In this document: positions 46,600-52,500 of the stretch, in pieces | Numbering within the stretch: the stretch's first letter is position 1 | How the letters are laid out: every line of letters begins with the position of its first letter | Source of the DNA: Purshia tridentata | Lineage: Eukaryota; Streptophyta; Magnoliopsida; Rosales; Rosaceae | DNA length: 52,500 nucleotides | NCBI GenBank assembly: GCA_003254885.1 | Contig: QANT01002053.1 | Coordinates: 1-52,500, forward strand | Reading direction: 5' to 3' | The notes under the pieces: model-generated | Told to the model about the DNA's origin: nothing | What the model saw: only the letters and a program-made list of their open reading frames with translations | Databases searched by the model: none | Translations under genes and position numbers: made by a program

Positions 46600-47920
46600 T
46601 GAGGAGATAGAACTCTGCTGCGTTACTCAGAACTTGTGTGATATCGACGGAGGAGGATTAAACTCCACTGCATCGGTGACGCATCAAATCTGAGCTTGCA
46701 TGCCAAGCTTGCCTTGCCACCCCCTCTACTTGCACTCCAAGTTTTCCTAGTGCTACTAGGAATTCTTCTATGCTCCTAAAATGGAGTCTCCCACCCTCTT
46801 ATTCAATCATCCAACATTAGAGAATTCAAATTTAATTTTAGAGAGTTGAGAGACTAAGAGGGTGCAAGGAGAGAAGAAGGAAGGAGAAGGAGAAAACCAA
46901 GCCGCCAGCCTCCCTTGTATTTTCTTGGTTTTCCTTGTACTCCAACTCTTTTATTTAATTAATTCAAGTATGTTTAGTCTTTTGATCTTTTATTTTAGTT
47001 ATGGTTTTTATTTTCTTGTTAGTTATGGATCTAATCCATATTTTAATATGAATTAGTTAATAATATCATTGACATGCTGTAACTAGGATGAAACACTAAA
47101 AGTTCTAACAAACCCTAGAAGCATGATGAGTAGTTTTCTAATTAAAATGATTGCATATGTTAAGTTCTGAATCTCTGAATAAAAGCCATACTGTTTTGTC
47201 TATTCTCTAGGATTGCCCATCTTAGGGTTTTATGCATCTCGTTAATGTTAGAGAATAGTGTGAAATAATCAAAGACAAGCACTAGAATCACAAGTAATAA
47301 AATGGATTGATGAATTCATGAAATTTGATTTTACAAGTCATAGTGGATGCCTTGTCGATCTTACCACTATTGGTGAGTATGAGTATGTTTATCGTTTCAT
47401 AAAACTTAAGGACTCTATACATGGAGCTTATCTATGGGAAATCGACCATAACTCATAGCTGACTGAGGTCCATGTGTTGTTAACTGTTTAAGGGAAATAA
47501 TCAAAACCGTAAATTTATGCCTAAGGAAAAACAAATATGCTAATAACAGTTTTCACTAGTCACCAGTTAAATCTAGCTGTAGGTGACAGTGGTCACTAGT
47601 AACTCATAAGCACTAGTTGGTAGGTGAACTTTAACATAGTTAAGGTAGAATAAAGAGTTGGGGTGAATTCTGAATACTAGAATGACAATGAGAAACCTTT
47701 TACTTTTATGCACTTAGGTTATATATCATTTCTCAACCCCTTGCTACTTACTGCTTTCAAAAAATGCTAGTTAAGTGGATTAGTACTATTCCCAATTTTA
47801 TTTCTCGTGGGATCGACCTCATATTTATACGCTATCACTGTACCTAGTGATTCGTATACTTGTAAGTTATAATTTAGTACTCATTTTATATTCCAAAAAA
47901 CACTAGTTGTGCAAAAAGTA
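46600..47920 (+). mobile_element. LTR-like sequence, type uncertain
   Basis: The end GTGGGATCGACCTCATATTTATACG...GTATACTTG at 47809-47866 resembles the last part of many plant LTRs, just before the primer-binding site. Upstream there is a purine-rich leader (46855-46900) and AT-rich sequence. No coding domain and no second LTR are seen. Confidence 0.35.
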
Positions 47921-48211
47921 GCATCATCATCTCATTCTTCTCTCTTAGTTTTTACTTGATATCAAACAGTTAGGACTAGCCTGTTACATTAATTTTTAAA
48001 ATTGGTACAGGTGTTCTGATATCTTGCAATCATTTGCCTCTCTTGCTGACAGCCATCTCCAAATTGGGGATGTTTGTTTTCTTTTGTGTGATCATTTTCA
48101 TCACTTAAACAATATGAATGATGGTATTCTTGATCAGGTGGTTGAATACATTTTGTCACTTAGCTGAATTATGTTATTATTTATTAACCGTATTTATTAT
48201 TAACATATTTA

Positions 48212-48668
48212 ACTGTTTGGTAGTACTAGTAGGGAATAATAAACCTACAAAAACTTTAAAAAATATAATAAACAAATATTTTAACCCCTAAGTCCTAATT
48301 TCCAGCTTGAACACCTTTTATCTTTCTAGAAGGTTATTCGCTGACACTGTTACACATTCGCAGTGTTCGCTGTCTTTGACTTTTTCTCTAATTCTTCTTT
48401 CTTCATCTCATCTCCTTCCTCTTTCAACCTCATTTAATCTCTGGGATTGTCTCTTACTCCAGTATCAACTCTTCCTGCTCTCCCCAATCTCCATCAAAAT
48501 TGAAATTTGAAAGCCCTAATCTTTTAATCCGTTTTGTTTAAATAAAAATTCCTGAATCGATTGACAGATTGAGGCCATTCAAAGAGTTGGATTGAGTTGA
48601 GATGCTCCGGGCATATAATGGTTTTCATAGTGGTAAATAATATATTTTGGGCAACCAAACAATATGAG
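48212..48668. mobile_element. Possible hAT-like element with UTR-like interior
   Basis: ACTGTTTGGT near 48209-48220 and ACCAAACAATATGAG at 48654-48668 are inverted short termini. The interior (48355-48530) is CT-rich, like a plant 5' UTR, with GAAAGCCCTAATC. Boundaries are uncertain. Confidence 0.35.
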
Positions 48669-49362
48669 TTTTCATATATTTTCATATAAAAGAGAAATGT
48701 CCAAAGATAGGAAGGGAGGTCAAGTAGAGGGAAGCTCCAAGCTGTTTTTTGGTTTTGGGCTTAAACTAGAGAATATTTGGTTTCAATTATTTGGTAAGTA
48801 ACTGGTAAATATGTTTTGTACCTCATAATTTGGAACACTAGGCTTCCATTTCTACTCCCATTGTGCCAACAATTTCCATCTCCTCTCCCTGTCAAGGGTC
48901 TCACTCTGTGTATCAGGACCATTTTTGCCGGATCTTTGGCCTTCCATCTCTTCATTAAGGACCTGACTCGCGATCGATATCAAAATATTCAAGGTGTTTC
49001 CTCGACCAGAGCAATCCAATCTAAAAGCTCAGACGTGAAACCATGGACTATATGCTCTGGGACCTGGAAGAATGTTCATGACTACAATGACAAACGAATC
49101 TATAATGCACATCCAATAGCAGCATAACTTGCTAAACATCAACGACTGCATATGAAAGAAAGCCTTGGCACAGACACAAGCCATCAATATATCTCCCAAA
49201 CTAAGAATAATTTCGACTTCGCAGCACCTGTGCAACTTCCAAGCATGAGTTCATATGCGCAGTGGCTACTAAGCATGTGTTCATAAGCAATGTGCATAAA
49301 AGTTAAATGGTGAAAGAAATCCATTCCAATTTAGCCCTAAAACCAATGCCCCTGGAGTATGT

Positions 49363-49414
<52 letters not shown>

Positions 49415-49628
49415 AACAGAAGTGATTCTATTTCTAGACATCAAAGCATGGCATAAAACAACCATTAATGTCATCAAATGAAGTCACCGATATACAATAA
49501 TCCTTGTATCACTCAAACCATATATATGAGGACACCATACACATCATATCCGCCTTTATTCAATGCGTAATAAAACACACGCAATCTTGTTACTCAATTG
49601 GAAGATAGACGGTATGTTAATTTATTTT
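48669..49628. other. 3' flank of the FLOE-like gene
   Basis: No gene recognised. A pure GA microsatellite lies at 49366-49411. The 3' UTR of the minus-strand gene should occupy the right part. Confidence 0.5.
49364..49411. repeat. (GA)n microsatellite
   Basis: Some 23 uninterrupted GA dinucleotides. Confidence 0.95.
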
Positions 49629-51675
49629 TTACCCTGACCATCCTCTCTGAGGGGGCCCAGATGACTGTACACTCAACCTGTCAATCACAGCATTAAAATC
49701 AATGGGTTGACCACTTTCCTCCATCCTCTGAATCACACTTGCAACATAGTCAGCCCTGAAGCCCATTGGCACCAATTTTTCAATCAACTCATTGTAAGGG
49801 TGGTTACGGATAAAATGTGGATTCCGACCCATAAGATTTGGAGCTGTTGTTGGTTGTTGAGTCTGAGAAACACTTGTTGGAGGATATCCACCTTGACCAT
49901 AATGAGGCACTTGAGCAGAATAATGAGTTCTACCCCCTTCACTATCGTACATCATATATGTACTCCCTGGAGGAAGTGCAGAGTGAGGTCCAGCAGCAGC
50001 ATATCCATCACCTGGTTGTGTTCCGAAAGTGCCCTTGATTTGTTGAGGTGGAGGCTGCTGTGACATTGTTCTACCAGCTCCACTATATCCAAAAGGCATG
50101 GCGTCAGAACGACCGGGTCCTGGTTGAGGAATATTGGAATACTGCACTTGCATTGGCATACTATTTGGTAGAGGCTCTTGAGGAGATGAATTTGTTTGTT
50201 GACCTGGCGGGTAGGTAGGGTACACAGTTGCCGATGGGGGCCTCATCTGGGGTTGCATAGAGGTCTGTTGTGGAAATTGCACCTGCTGTGGTAATTGCTG
50301 CTGATACTGAGGGAAAGGTTGGGCTTGTGGTGTCTGATTTACTTGGGATTGTGTTTGCTGTGGTGCCACCCTAGGTATGTCTTGCATTTGGGGGGTTCTA
50401 TACTGAGAGTCGGAAGGCAAATATTGACTTTGAGGATGCTGTGATGGGGGTGGTGGAGTTTGAGGTAAATAGTAAGACTGTTGTTGAGAAACATTCTGAG
50501 TTGGGGCCTGTGAGGGAGGTGCCACTGGCTGCTGCTGTGGCACTACTTGATGGGGAAGGGCAAGAGCTAATTGCTGGTTATGTGTTTCAGATGTGTTTTC
50601 AGTCTTTTGACCATCCGAGGTAGGTGGTGAAGCTCTCTCCTCATTGGATTGGGAATGGATTGATGAACCAGATCCTTTCTGTGCAAACTGAAGCTTGGCT
50701 AATTCTTTCTGAGTCTCAGCAAGTTCTTGCTTGTCTCTTAGAATCTGGACAGACCTATGGACCTGGAATGGACACCATAAAAAGTTCAATGATTGCAAGA
50801 ACTTATTCTAAGAAGTCAAACTAATAAATAGTTGTAGTTTAAACTAATAGATGCATGCTAAGAAGATGAGAATGGCCCAAATACTCGACAACAAAACAGA
50901 CTGCTTTGCCACTGAACAACAAAGTTCTGGCATCGCAGAAGCTCCAAATCAATACCCATTTCACCAAAATGATTTATAACATGCAAAATCCTTGAATTCA
51001 GTACAGAATCAAGATATGATATAACAGGCAAGTAACAAAATTATTTGTCATACTTCGAAGCTCTAACATTCTAGATTTCATACTTTATACAAAGGAAACC
51101 CATTTCCAAAATTCTTATTCCTAAAAGAGCCAAGAAAAAGGACAGTTCCATACAGAAAAAGATTAAAGGGCTAGGGGATCATCTTCCTGTTCCTACCAAA
51201 ATACTTTTTTACCACATAATCCTTTGACACCCACAAAACTACTATGCAGCACTTTAGTAGAATGCCAAACCATTCTATTGGTGCAAAAAAGTGTGTAAAA
51301 ATAAAACCTATAAATCATATTCCATTCCAAGAAAATTACAAATTCAACATAAAATACTATATAAACTACATAATTCAGAGTTGCAACCTCTTGAAGATGC
51401 TTCTCAAGAGACTTGAGTTTTGAATCTGCCTCCCCATGATCACGAATTAAATCAGAACGCATCTCACCAATTGACTTATCAAGATTATAGCAATATAATT
51501 CCAACTGTGAAAGCCTTGAACTGATTCCTTCAAGAAAGCGCATGAGATTGTCGGCATATTTTTTCATGCTCTTTTCAACAGTGGCAATTACTTCTTGGTT
51601 CACAGAATCTTCCGGCTGGCTATAGGCAGCAGAAGAGAATATTGGTGACCTTGCCACTCTACTTTTATGATACTC
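49629..51675 (-). CDS. FLOE/DUF1421 family protein, C-terminal two exons (partial)
   Basis: Two coding exons are visible, 51675-51388 (288 bp) and 50762-49629 (1134 bp), both phase 0 with GT-AG sites: CATAGCAG|GAG, CAAGAG|GTTGCA and ATTCCAG|GTC. They give 473 residues and end RGWSG then TAA. Upstream exons lie beyond the window. The first exon holds the conserved coiled-coil region: SYQPE-like AAYSQPEDSVNQE, MKKYADNLMRFLEGISSRLS, QLELYCYNLDKSIGEMRSDL and HGEADSKLKSLEKHLQE. This continues into VHRSVQILRDKQELAETQKELAKLQ. Next comes a long Q/P/S-rich, prion-like region, then the C-terminal UBA-like DUF1421 domain (HPYNELIEKLVPMGFRADYV, ESGQPIDFNAVIDRL). Arabidopsis FLOE1-3 share this architecture; FLOE1 forms water-responsive condensates in seeds. 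Which paralogue this is cannot be told. Confidence 0.9.
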
Positions 51676-52500
51676 CTGCTATGGGTAGAACACAACAGCC
51701 ACTAGTTAAGAAATAGAATAGTTTCAATTATACTTTTAAATTAACATGTTAGCTAAGACGATAACATTCAAAATGTGTAGTTGACACCGTAACTTTTTTA
51801 ACAAAAAGAGTGAGAGGTTGTGTACACGAACTTTGAGACAGAAGCAAACCTCCCCACTCTATTTCCTTGGGGAGTTAGTTCTTAGGACATCACTAATAAT
51901 AATACTGTAACTCTTCAATATGGGATAAGAGTTAAAGTAGTATTCCCTTAACTGTAGACAAAAAGCTAAACCTTTTTAAACAGAGTTATTATTTTGGACA
52001 AAAGATATGCTGAATTAAGGAAATCAAGCAGAATGCTCTAGTTTTCAAATAACATCTTCCCGATCCAAATCTACGCCACTCACAAAAATCAGCAGCAGTT
52101 TAAACTGCTGTCTTTATGAAAAATCAAGCTTACCCTTCAACTAATACACCAATCAGAATCATAATTGCCCGTGAGATGCAAAATCAAGCTCGTGCCATTT
52201 TATTACCAATTTGCAAAACTATTATTCAACATATTCAATTAAATAAAAAAAGAAATAAAAAGAATTTTAAAAGTAAAATTTTTTTCGTTCTTGGGATTAA
52301 TTGACAACAAAAAGCAAATCAGTCTTACTAATCCACACCCATATTTATGAATTGATAAAAAAGAATAGGCTAAATATGCCATAAAACAACAATGAAATTG
52401 TACCCAATTATTCAAATGATCCGAAACCCTAATTAATACAAAAAAAACCCCTAAAACCCACGAAATTACTGCTCAATCTGCCAAGCCCAAGATCTAAAGC
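51676..52500 (-). other. Upstream intron of the FLOE-like gene (5' part outside window)
   Basis: AT-rich, with no exon I can support. The exon at 51675 needs a phase-0 partner further right. The last 60 bases before the window end are less AT-rich but show no recognisable coding frame. Confidence 0.4.

Overview
The window is nuclear DNA of a flowering plant, most likely a eudicot. It is AT-rich, its genes have GT-AG introns, it is full of L1-type LINE remnants, MITEs and LTR fragments, and its three recognisable genes are plant-specific families. The species cannot be named from sequence alone. All three genes lie on the minus strand, so they read right to left as FLOE-like (DUF1421), then callose synthase 12, then TPC1.

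Layout. About 1-2464: region 3' of TPC1, with a possible 3'-UTR exon, a minisatellite and a hAT-like MITE. 2465-33736: TPC1, the vacuolar two-pore cation channel. I rebuilt it as 23 coding exons, 2223 nt and 740 aa, each junction checked for GT-AG, phase and family sequence. It spans 31 kb because its introns hold at least sixteen LINE fragments in both orientations, a copia remnant, a TRIM element, a hAT-like element and several small tandem duplications. One duplication copies exon 3 exactly (108 bp, 36 codons, in phase). 33737-36744: intergenic AT-rich DNA with an evident assembly join at an N (35226), plus a possible 3'-UTR exon of the next gene. 36745-42108: callose synthase 12 (GSL5/PMR4 type), whose whole 1787-aa coding region is one uninterrupted exon. 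42109-49628: 7.5 kb of intergenic DNA with two related long-TIR MITEs, a larger foldback element, an LTR-like stretch and a hAT-like element. 49629-51675: the last two coding exons of a FLOE/DUF1421 protein (coiled coil, Q/P/S-rich region, C-terminal UBA-like domain). Its 5' part runs off the window.

The genes do not form a pathway. TPC1 carries the slow vacuolar cation current in the tonoplast, CalS12 makes wound- and pathogen-induced callose at the plasma membrane, and FLOE proteins are condensate-forming proteins linked to water sensing in seeds. From memory, TPC1 and GSL5 are also neighbours in Arabidopsis (At4g03560 and At4g03550), so the TPC1-CalS12 pair looks like conserved microsynteny. 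I found no undescribed biological system. The best leads are the exact exon-3 duplication, the luminal-site and EF-hand variants in TPC1, the TRIM element with a perfect target-site duplication, and the MITE families.
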